10,620 bases of DNA from the NCBI GenBank assembly GCA_900557355.1, contig USSR01000187.1:1-10620 (forward strand). Direction: 5' to 3'. Below the pieces are notes generated by a model that saw nothing but the letters and a program-made list of their open reading frames with translations, had not been told where the DNA came from and did not search any database. The position numbers were made by a program, and so were the translations under genes. The stretch is from an uncultured Bacteroides sp. (GTDB taxonomy: Bacteria > Bacteroidota > Bacteroidia > Bacteroidales > Bacteroidaceae). Positions 1 to 5,357 of the stretch are shown here, piece after piece; within the stretch, counting starts at the first letter, position 1, and every line of letters begins with the position of its first letter.

Positions 1-30
1 AAGCAGCAAGGAGTGCCGCAGGTTGAGTAA
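1..30 (+). CDS. Possible 3' end of an upstream gene
   Basis: The first reading frame is open from the left edge and stops with TAA at 28-30, leaving nine codons (KQQGVPQVE). This would fit the tail of a plus-strand gene lying mostly outside the window, but nine codons can be open by chance and no family can be named. The bases from 31 to 201 hold no gene I can support. A frame that stays open through this stretch begins with a hydrophobic run and then becomes arginine-rich and low in complexity, which looks like chance. Confidence 0.2.
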   Translation, partial: KQQGVPQVE

Positions 31-201
31 TGCTTTTCTTGTTCTCATATCATTGTTACTTTTATGCATTGTTTCCATTCGGTTCGTTCGGTGGAAATGC
101 TGCTCTGACATGAGACGGGGAAAACGGAAAGCGTCCCGGCATCCGGCTGCACGAAGAAGGGCAGGCGGGTGGCGGGACGTGAAAAATAAAGGCAGGTATA
201 G

Positions 202-501
202 CTACTTAATATGTTCAGCCAGTTTATCCGGACTTTGCCGAACATCCCAGACCGCATGAATATAAATGATATCGTTACTTAACTCATATATTAGTGTATA
301 ATACGCATCGGCAACCAAAGCGCGTATTCCCGGTCCCAACTTAGGCTCTTGCCTTCCCGCTAAAGGGAAATTCAGAAGCTTGTCGGACGTTGCGAGAATA
401 TTACCACAAATGCGTGCAGCGGTTCTATCACTGAATTGTAAATAATAAGTACGTATAGCATCCAAATCTTTCTCTGCAGTGAATGACCAGATTATCTTCA
501 T
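202..501 (-). CDS. RelE/ParE-family toxin of a type II toxin-antitoxin module
   Basis: This 99-residue protein has the size and motif pattern of the RelE/ParE toxin superfamily. The N-terminus has a short beta strand followed by a helix (IIWSFTAEKDLDAIRTYYL). The centre has the LAGRQEP-LG-GIRAL stretch typical of ParE-like plasmid-stabilisation proteins. The C-terminus has the strand pair YYTLIYEL and IIYIHAVWDVRQSP. Family members act either as mRNA interferases (RelE) or as gyrase poisons (ParE); the sequence does not settle which applies here. The start ATG overlaps the antitoxin stop as ATGA (498-501), so the two are translationally coupled in antitoxin-first order. The length is normal and no key segment is missing, so it is probably functional if expressed. 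The family call is confident; the biochemical target is unknown. Confidence 0.85.
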   Translation of the reverse strand: MKIIWSFTAEKDLDAIRTYYLQFSDRTAARICGNILATSDKLLNFPLAGRQEPKLGPGIRALVADAYYTLIYELSNDIIYIHAVWDVRQSPDKLAEHIK

Positions 502-782
502 ACATTACCGTATTTTTTCTTCATGTCTTCCTGAGTGTAGCACCTCCCGCTTTTTATATCTTGGCGACTTAGCTCTAAATGTTCTTGCATTTCATTCATC
601 GTATATTGACAGGGAGGTTCGCTCACTACATGATTGCAAGATTCCTCTTCCTGGCGGGCATAGCCTTTCACACGGCTACGTAACCCTCTCAATAAATGAA
701 TAGCTTCACTCATCAGTTCATCGTTATCGAGCAAAGCGCTTACTTCGCTTATCAAAGATGTTCTTAGTTCCATTGTTCTCAT
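498..782 (-). CDS. Putative antitoxin partner of the RelE/ParE toxin
   Basis: This 94-residue acidic protein lies directly upstream of the toxin and shares an ATGA overlap with it. The frame stays open further upstream, but the ATG at 780-782 is chosen because a strong AGGAGG lies 9 nt before it; the next ATG, at 771-773, would be 18 nt away. The N-terminus (MRTMELRTSLISEVSALLDN) resembles Bacteroidales antitoxins whose first helix is followed by a second helix (SEAIHLLRGLRSRVKG). The C-terminus, with EMQEHLELSRQDIKSGR then YTQEDMKKKYG, matches the usual 'helix, then SGR or AGR, then T-x-E-D/E' tail that wraps around a RelE/ParE toxin. The middle (residues about 37-58) contains two cysteines and looks like a linker. 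I do not recognise a named DNA-binding fold, so autoregulation is inferred only from the behaviour of such modules. Confidence 0.75.
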   Translation of the reverse strand: MRTMELRTSLISEVSALLDNDELMSEAIHLLRGLRSRVKGYARQEEESCNHVVSEPPCQYTMNEMQEHLELSRQDIKSGRCYTQEDMKKKYGNV

Positions 783-791
783 AATCCGTTT

Positions 792-797
792 CCTCCT
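792..797 (-). promoter_or_regulatory. Shine-Dalgarno site of the antitoxin gene
   Basis: AGGAGG on the minus strand lies 9 nt upstream of the ATG at 780-782. It is unusually strong for Bacteroides, where such sites are often weak. It decides the antitoxin start against the longer open frame that reaches back to 902. Confidence 0.7.
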
Positions 798-832
798 ATC
801 TGTTTTTACTCTATTGTAGCAATACAACGATG

Positions 833-840
833 CAAAGATA
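833..840 (-). promoter_or_regulatory. -7 promoter element of the toxin-antitoxin operon
   Basis: The minus strand reads TATCTTTG, a full match to the Bacteroides -7 consensus TAnnTTTG. Transcription would start near 825 and give a leader of roughly 45 nt before the antitoxin ATG. I do not see a convincing TTTG-type -33 element at the usual 19-21 bp distance, so the promoter is predicted from the -7 box and its position. Confidence 0.55.
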
Positions 841-964
841 ACAAAAGTTCCCGTAAGGCGTTGTGAGGTATTCCCTTTATTTTCCGTTTCCCAGTCTGTC
901 AAAGAGCGTTTCGTTAGTGACTAATCACTGTTTTTGTTCCACCCCCGTTGCGAAGCAGGCGGTG

Positions 965-988
965 CCGGACTTGACGTATGGCGTCCGG
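965..988 (-). terminator. Weak hairpin downstream of the fimbrillin gene
   Basis: CCGGAC (965-970) and GTCCGG (983-988) form a 6-bp GC-rich stem with a 12-nt loop, about 20 nt past the fimbrillin stop codon. No T tract follows on the minus strand, so it is not a textbook intrinsic terminator. It may slow or end transcription from the fimbrial operon before the toxin-antitoxin promoter, but it could be chance in GC-rich sequence. Confidence 0.25.
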
Positions 989-1007
989 GGCGGAGAGGGG
1001 GGAGAGA

Positions 1008-1994
1008 TTAGGGGTGGGCAGGGACTACCATGTCGGCATTGCCGTTATCATCACCACTACCGGCATCCCATGAATCAATCGTGAACTGTATCAGTTCTAT
1101 GCCTACCTTATTGGCTTTGAGGGTGAATTCGTACTTTTTGCCGCCCACCATAGCAAGTGAACCATCACCGCTGACACTCAGCTTATAGATATAAGGAGTA
1201 GCGTCCAAAGCGGTCAATGTGACGAAATCGTCGCCATTTGTGAATGTAGTGCCTGGCATCACGATGGCATAGAATACATTGCCAGTCCGGTAGGGATTGA
1301 CGGTTGTCAGGGCGGAAGGGACGCCTTGCTCGCTTGCCGCTTTACATGTACCGGTTTTCAGGTCGAATTCCCCTTTAGCCTTTATGCCGTTGGGGGCATT
1401 AATTACCATGTCCATAGCAGCCAGTTCCTCACTTGTCATATCATTGCCTCTAGTGATGGTCACCTTTATTAGGCTCATCTTATGTTCCAGCACCATAGGC
1501 AAAGCGTCTGTACGTGCTTTCACCGGGGCGGTGCTTTTCCAAAGGAAGTCTACGGCTTTGTAGTTAGCGCCATCGAGTTGGTCTGCCTTCAGTTCAAATT
1601 CGATAGTGGTGTTGGTCTGGCTCATAGCTCCGTCGTAAGGCGAGTAAGCATACAGCGTATGATACTGCGACGTGTTCTGCCAGTAGATAGCATCGCCTGA
1701 CCATGAATCGCCATCATATGTATATTTCACATTATTGTACTTGTCCAGGCTTCCCAAAACGCCTTTAGCATCATCATTCTGCGGCTCTCCCATATAGATA
1801 CCGATACTGTTTCCCGTTTCAAAACTCGCGTCGTCTTCAATAGTGACACGTGTCTGTGTCGCTGTCAGTCCGAAGTCCAGACTAATCGGCTTCGTGATGT
1901 CCACCACTTCCGGTTCGTCGCTGTTGCCGCATGCGCCCAGGGCGAAAATAGCGGTCGTCATGGCCGTAGCCATCAAAATCTTACTTGCTCTCAT
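1008..1994 (-). CDS. Fimbrillin-family (Mfa-like) lipoprotein, full length
   Basis: This 328-residue protein has the features of Bacteroidales fimbrillin/Mfa-like surface subunits. The signal peptide ends in a lipobox (ALGAC, Cys22) and is followed by GNSDEPE, an acidic stretch of the kind that directs surface export in Bacteroides. It then has the early motif FETGNSIGIYMGE, YWQNTSQYHTLYAYSPY, an EHKMSLIKVTI strand, and the C-terminal pattern YIYKLSV ... GGKKYEFTLKAN ... IDSWDAG. Related proteins are pilus stalk or tip subunits whose strands are exchanged between neighbours after proteolysis. The ATG at 1994 is preferred because it starts directly with the signal peptide; a GTG 14 codons upstream would bury it. 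It is the last and only apparently intact gene of the minus-strand operon, 49 nt after the short fimbrillin gene. No strong ribosome site is visible. Whether it is a structural pilin or a minor subunit cannot be told. Confidence 0.82.
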   Translation of the reverse strand: MRASKILMATAMTTAIFALGACGNSDEPEVVDITKPISLDFGLTATQTRVTIEDDASFETGNSIGIYMGEPQNDDAKGVLGSLDKYNNVKYTYDGDSWSGDAIYWQNTSQYHTLYAYSPYDGAMSQTNTTIEFELKADQLDGANYKAVDFLWKSTAPVKARTDALPMVLEHKMSLIKVTITRGNDMTSEELAAMDMVINAPNGIKAKGEFDLKTGTCKAASEQGVPSALTTVNPYRTGNVFYAIVMPGTTFTNGDDFVTLTALDATPYIYKLSVSGDGSLAMVGGKKYEFTLKANKVGIELIQFTIDSWDAGSGDDNGNADMVVPAHP

Positions 1995-2043
1995 ATCTTT
2001 TACTTGTTTAAATAGTTTATATACATTATCAATCACCTTATAC

Positions 2044-2409
2044 TTAATATTTAATATTTATCTCCATCCCCGCATCTCCTTCACTCTCTCCTCCTTCCTG
2101 CCACTGGCCGATGCTCACGGTCATGGAGGCTTCCGTGCGGTTCACGGTGACGGCCAGGGTATAGCTCTTTCCGCTTTCGAACACCCCGTTCTTATCCGTT
2201 GCTTTCAGGGTGTAGTTCTGGGTGCCGATGGAGTCTCCTGCCGTCCATTGGTCGTTGAGGGAGCGGGTCTGCGTGGCGTGGCTTGTCTGCCCGATTCCTG
2301 CGGAGAGGCTCACGGCTACCCGGTCGCCGCTGTCCGTGTCCGGTGCGTTTTCGTCGTTTGTGCAGCCCGTCAATAGTGCGAGGACTGCAAGAATGCTTAG
2401 ATACTTCAT
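2044..2409 (-). CDS. Short fimbrillin-like lipoprotein, probably internally deleted
   Basis: This gene encodes 121 residues. It has a lipoprotein signal with lipobox LTGC (Cys16) and acidic TNDENAPDTDSGD after it, then the early fimbrillin motif DQWTAGDSIGTQ at about 53-64. It passes almost at once into the C-terminal fimbrillin pattern NYTLKAT ... FESGKSYTLAVTVNR ... VSIGQWQEGG. In the intact neighbour the equivalent early (GNSIG) and late (YIYKL) motifs are about 200 residues apart; here they are about three residues apart. The likeliest reading is an in-frame deletion of the central region, leaving a protein that can be exported but probably cannot fold as a subunit. A genuinely small relative cannot be excluded. 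It starts 20 nt after the stop of the fimbrillin remnant upstream. Base composition here and in the remnant is GC-rich (many ACC, GGC, CTG-type codons) compared with the flanking region. Confidence 0.65.
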   Translation of the reverse strand: MKYLSILAVLALLTGCTNDENAPDTDSGDRVAVSLSAGIGQTSHATQTRSLNDQWTAGDSIGTQNYTLKATDKNGVFESGKSYTLAVTVNRTEASMTVSIGQWQEGGESEGDAGMEINIKY

Positions 2410-2429
2410 ATACTCGGTATTGATTGTTT

Positions 2430-2699
2430 TTATTCGTTGTCTGCGTCCATATCCGTCTCTGTGCCTGTGGTCCAGTCGTTGATACTTCCGGTGATGCCTG
2501 CCTCTTCGATGCTCTGGTCCAGCGACAGGTTGCCGCTCAGGACGAGGGCGTCCGTGCCGCTTCCCGCTTCGAAGTTGTTGAAGCCTGCCAGCAGGCGGGT
2601 GAGGTCGTAGGTTTCGGTCTGCGGTTCTCCCTCGGCGTAGTGCAGGGTGAGGGTGAGCAGTTGCTGCGTGTAGGGTGAGATTCCCAGCAGGAGGTGGCA
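2430..2699 (-). pseudogene. 3' remnant of a fimbrillin-like gene
   Basis: In a frame different from the DUF3575 start, the minus strand encodes about 89 residues ending in TAA at 2430-2432. It has the C-terminal fimbrillin pattern: HLLLGISPYTQQLLTLTLHY, a TETYDLTRLL strand, NNFEAGSGTD, VLSGNLSLD, then GSINDWTTGTETDMDADNE. There is no start codon, signal peptide or early fimbrillin motif. Just upstream of about 2700 the protein-like character switches to the DUF3575 frame. I read this as the tail of a deleted fimbrillin gene that once lay between DUF3575 and the next gene. The left boundary is set by where the sequence stops looking like the family and may be off by some tens of bases. Confidence 0.6.
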
Positions 2700-2967
2700 G
2701 CCAGTAACGGGCTTCGCCTCCTGCGCTCCAGGTCTGTATGTTGCCGTGGGTATGCCCGTAATTCCACATACCGTAACTGCCGTCGGCGGCTATGGAAAGT
2801 TTCTTACCTATATATATTTCGGTTCCGAGGTTGGGGGCAAGGGTTGCCCACGAAAGGAAGTTGGTGGTGAGAGCGACACGGGAAGTCGTTTTTTGTGCAT
2901 TCAAGGGGAGAAGGTATCCTGCCATACAGAATAACATCAGTAGTTTTACCAATTTTACTGTATTCAT
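2700..2967 (-). pseudogene. DUF3575-family protein, 5' part only
   Basis: Translation from the ATG at 2967 gives a signal peptide (about residues 1-24, ending LPLNA before Q). The DUF3575 opening follows: VALTTNFLSWATLAPNLGTE, then GKKLSIAADGSYGMWNYG and GGEARYWL at about residues 82-89. DUF3575 proteins are usually about twice this long or more and are found in Bacteroidales fimbrial operons, probably in the envelope. After RYWL the frame continues to 2044 through arginine-, histidine- and proline-rich sequence unlike the family, which is the out-of-frame reading of the fimbrillin remnant and then an in-frame run into the short fimbrillin. A nominal 307-residue fusion protein is therefore open, but its middle is not protein-like. 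This is the first gene of the operon and lies closest to the invertible promoter. Confidence 0.65.
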
Positions 2968-3092
2968 TGTCGTTATATTGAGATGATATATTCAGAGATA
3001 ATAAGCTCGTGTTCCGGAAGTTATTCGGGGAATTGGAGGGAGGTAATGTCTGTTTTATCGTGTGCATAAATAGTAGGTTTTATAGGGTGTCC

Positions 3093-3110
3093 ATTAAACG
3101 TTCGTTTAAA
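3093..3110 (+). repeat. Left inverted repeat of the invertible promoter
   Basis: The sequence ATTAAACGTTCGTTTAAA is matched exactly, in reverse complement, at 3246-3263. It contains AAACGTTCGT, which fits the ARACGTWCGT consensus of sites inverted by the B. fragilis serine recombinase Mpi. Each arm is also nearly palindromic (TTAAACG, TT, CGTTTAA), so only the central TT dinucleotide at 3101-3102 gives the site its direction. Confidence 0.85.
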
Positions 3111-3245
3111 AGGCATTTTACTGCCATTTTTCTAATCTTTGATAAGACTATGAGCCTGATAACTGACAGTTAGAAGGATATAATAGTAAAAAAAGTTATT
3201 GATATTTATACTTGGTGTATAAAATATTGCTATATTTGCACGTCC
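3111..3245. other. Invertible promoter segment
   Basis: The 135-bp interior between the two inverted repeats is AT-rich, carries no reading frame of note, and holds one clear -7 element near its right end. If recombination occurs at the central dinucleotides of the arms, about 150 bp flips. In the sequenced state the promoter reads right. In the flipped state the same -7 box would lie on the minus strand at about 3118-3125, roughly 150 bp before the DUF3575 ATG. No recombinase gene is present in the window; Mpi-type enzymes act in trans from elsewhere in the chromosome. Confidence 0.75.
3231..3238 (+). promoter_or_regulatory. -7 element of the invertible promoter (currently rightward)
   Basis: TATATTTG matches TAnnTTTG exactly and lies 7 bp inside the right repeat, as in known Bacteroides invertible promoters. 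The upstream -33 region is imperfect: a TTG at 3212-3214 is 16 bp away, shorter than the usual 19-21. The predicted start is a few bases downstream, at or next to the right repeat. Confidence 0.65.
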
Positions 3246-3263
3246 TTTAAACGAACGTTTAAT
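3246..3263 (-). repeat. Right inverted repeat of the invertible promoter
   Basis: Its reverse complement is identical over 18 bp to the left arm at 3093-3110. The match ends at the mismatches just outside (C versus A) and just inside (A versus G). The central dinucleotide is at 3254-3255. Confidence 0.85.
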
Positions 3264-3532
3264 TGTACAGGCGTGTATAGGTAATTGTTTGTTTTACAGC
3301 CTGCTTTCGGTTTCGTAAGGAAGTAACTTGATGAATGGATAGTTGGTTGATTTGTAATATTTTAAGTGTTTTGCTGGTGGAAATATATATCTTTATGCAA
3401 ATTCTCTTCCTAAAGAATAGGATATTCATTACTTATTTAATGTGGATCAGCAGGTGAATTTAGTTCATGTTTAAGCGGATATGAATCAGTTACGAGCTTT
3501 GCCGTAAGCCTCCTAATAAAACTTTCTTCCCC

Positions 3533-3540
3533 TATCTTTG
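3533..3540 (+). promoter_or_regulatory. Possible -7 element of the ATPase gene
   Basis: TATCTTTG matches the Bacteroides -7 consensus about 68 bp before the ATG at 3608. A TTTG lies at 3498-3501 but is 31 bp away, too far to be a normal -33 partner. If real, this gives the ATPase gene a fixed promoter in addition to the invertible one. Confidence 0.45.
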
Positions 3541-3597
3541 TTCTTTCCGTTGGAATAGACTACATTTGTCTCACTTCTTGTGTATGAACCCCAAAAC

Positions 3598-3602
3598 AGG
3601 AG
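3598..3602 (+). promoter_or_regulatory. Shine-Dalgarno site that sets the ATPase start
   Basis: AGGAG lies 5 nt before the ATG at 3608. It favours that start over the TTG at 3566 and the ATG at 3584, neither of which has a comparable site. Confidence 0.65.
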
Positions 3603-3607
3603 CAATT

Positions 3608-5332
3608 ATGGAAAATGTGAAAAGAATTCCCTATGGCGTCTCCAACTTCGTGGAAGTGGTGGAGCAGAATCAATATTATGTAGACAAGACTATGTACCTG
3701 CCTTTGTTGGAAGACCAACCCGACAGTCTCTTTTTTATCCGTCCCCGCCGTTTTGGTAAAAGTATCTTTCTGAGTATGCTCAGGGCATACTACGACATCT
3801 CCCAGAAAGAAATGTTCCAGAAGCGTTTCGGGAACCTTTGGGTAGGAGAGCACCCCACGCCCCTGCAAGGAACGTTCCAAATACTCTATATGGATTTCTC
3901 ACGGGTGGGAGGACTGGACAGATCGCTCGCCGAGAACTTTGAAGACTATTGCTGTGGCGGCTTGGGCGGTTTCTCTTCCATTTATGAGCCTTATTATTAC
4001 CTCGGTTTCCAGCAGGAGATGAAGGAACAGTACGGCTCCACCAACAAGCTGAATCTTCTGGAACGGAAGTCACGTCAATACGGCGCCAAACTCTATCTTA
4101 TCGTCGATGAATATGACAACTTCACCAATATGGTACTCAACGAACAAGGAGAAGGTATTTATCATGCCTTGACGCATGCCAGCGGTTTCTATCGGGAAGT
4201 GTTCAAGAAGTTCAAAGGAATGTTCAAGCGTATCTTCATGACCGGTGTCAGTCCCGTCACTCTGGACGACCTGACCAGCGGATTCAATATCGGCTGGAAT
4301 ATCAGCACCAAACATCAGTTCAATATGATGCTGGGCTTCAGCGAGACGGACGTGCGCACGATGCTTCAATATTATAAGGAGGCGGGAAAACTACCGGAAG
4401 AGGCGGACGTGGAAACGATGATTCAGGAGATGAAACCGTGGTATGACAATTACTGTTTCGCAGAAGAGAGTCTGGAACGTGACCCGAAGATGTTCAATTG
4501 TGACATGGTGCTTTACTATAGGCGCAACTATATAGATTTAGGTAAGTCTCCCAAGGAGATGATAGACCCCAATACCCGTACGGATTACAGCAAGATGAAG
4601 AAACTCATCCGTCTGGACAAGTTGGACGGCAACCGCAAGGGTGTATTACGCAAAATAACGGAAGAGGGGCAGATTGTAGCCACCTTGGTAAATACTTTCC
4701 CTGCCACCGAGATAGCTAATCCGGAAATATTCCCCAGCCTGCTCTTTTATTATGGTATGCTGACTATTACCGCTACACGTGGGAATTATGTAGTATTGAG
4801 TATTCCCAACAACAATGTACGGAAGCAATATTATGAGTTTTTGTTAGAGGAGTATCAGGACAAACGCCATATTAACCTGAATGATCTGGGCCTGATGTAT
4901 TATGAAATGGCCTACGACGGCCATTGGCGTGAGTCTCTCGAGTTTATTGCCCACGCCTACAAAGAGAATTCCTCCGTGCGGAGCGCCATTGAGGGCGAAC
5001 GTAACATTCAGGGGTTCTTTACCGCTTATCTCAGTGTGAACGCTTACTATCTGACTGCTCCGGAAGTAGAACTGAATCATGGTTATTGCGATCTGTTCCT
5101 GATGCCGGATCTGCTGCACTATGACGTGAAGCATAGTTATATTGTGGAATTGAAATATCTTTCCTCAAAGGATTCAAGTGCGAAAGCGGAAGCGCAATGG
5201 CAGGAAGCCGTGGATCAGATAAAAGGATATGCCGCTGCGCCGAAGGTTCGCCAATTGATACAGAACACAGAATTGCATTGCATTGTGATGCAATTCCGGG
5301 GTTGCGAACTGGAGCGGATGGAGGAAGTCTGA
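3608..5332 (+). CDS. AAA-ATPase-like protein with PD-(D/E)XK nuclease-like C-terminus
   Basis: This 574-residue protein belongs to the family often annotated 'AAA family ATPase / PD-(D/E)XK nuclease superfamily' (AAA-ATPase_like plus DUF1703), which is abundant and multicopy in Bacteroidales. The start at 3608 gives the usual opening VKRIPYGVSNF ... QYYVDKTMYLPLLE. A variant Walker A, RPRRFGKS, lies at about residues 45-52, and Walker B, LYLIVDEYDNF, at about 162-172 with acidic pair D167-E168. The family signature TGVSPVTLDDLTSGFNI follows at about 212-228. The C-terminal domain has GERNIQGFFTAYL, then GYCDLFL (D495), then VELKYL (E514, K516) and QIKGY, which together form a plausible PD-(D/E)XK active site. 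All key residues are present and the length is normal. The biological role of the family is not established; nucleic-acid processing, mobile-element or defence roles are guesses. It stands alone, convergent with pbpC (25-bp gap), and faces the invertible promoter. Confidence 0.85.
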   Translation: MENVKRIPYGVSNFVEVVEQNQYYVDKTMYLPLLEDQPDSLFFIRPRRFGKSIFLSMLRAYYDISQKEMFQKRFGNLWVGEHPTPLQGTFQILYMDFSRVGGLDRSLAENFEDYCCGGLGGFSSIYEPYYYLGFQQEMKEQYGSTNKLNLLERKSRQYGAKLYLIVDEYDNFTNMVLNEQGEGIYHALTHASGFYREVFKKFKGMFKRIFMTGVSPVTLDDLTSGFNIGWNISTKHQFNMMLGFSETDVRTMLQYYKEAGKLPEEADVETMIQEMKPWYDNYCFAEESLERDPKMFNCDMVLYYRRNYIDLGKSPKEMIDPNTRTDYSKMKKLIRLDKLDGNRKGVLRKITEEGQIVATLVNTFPATEIANPEIFPSLLFYYGMLTITATRGNYVVLSIPNNNVRKQYYEFLLEEYQDKRHINLNDLGLMYYEMAYDGHWRESLEFIAHAYKENSSVRSAIEGERNIQGFFTAYLSVNAYYLTAPEVELNHGYCDLFLMPDLLHYDVKHSYIVELKYLSSKDSSAKAEAQWQEAVDQIKGYAAAPKVRQLIQNTELHCIVMQFRGCELERMEEV

Positions 5333-5357
5333 GTGCGAGGTTATAATTTGCAATAGA

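Larger units (their letters stand above)
3264..3607. other. Long leader or intergenic region before the ATPase gene
   Basis: These 344 bases contain no reading frame I can support. The longest candidate, an ATG at 3395, encodes 20 residues without a clear ribosome site. Apart from the -7 box at 3533 and the ribosome site at 3598, I see no hairpin, riboswitch or repeat here. When the invertible promoter faces right, this would be an unusually long 5' leader for the ATPase mRNA. Confidence 0.5.

Noticed and set aside
23..259. Plus-strand frame with a hydrophobic N-terminus
   Set aside because: It starts at TTG, turns into Arg-rich low-complexity sequence and runs into the toxin gene on the other strand. 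It shows no family features.
916..936. AGTGA-CTAA-TCACT hairpin followed by a short T run on the plus strand
   Set aside because: The stem is only 5 bp and AT-rich, and no plus-strand gene ends nearby. On the minus strand, where the operon runs, there is no T tract after it.
1994..2036. Upstream GTG start for the fimbrillin gene
   Set aside because: It would place 14 charged or polar residues before the lipoprotein signal peptide. The ATG at 1994 begins directly at the signal.
2537..2767. Third open frame through the DUF3575/fimbrillin junction, minus strand
   Set aside because: The translation is Arg/Ser/Thr/Pro-rich and unlike either flanking family. Long open frames are expected by chance in this GC-rich stretch, so dual coding is not supported.
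3395..3457. 20-codon reading frame in the ATPase leader
   Set aside because: It has no clear ribosome site and no recognisable features, and is within chance expectation.
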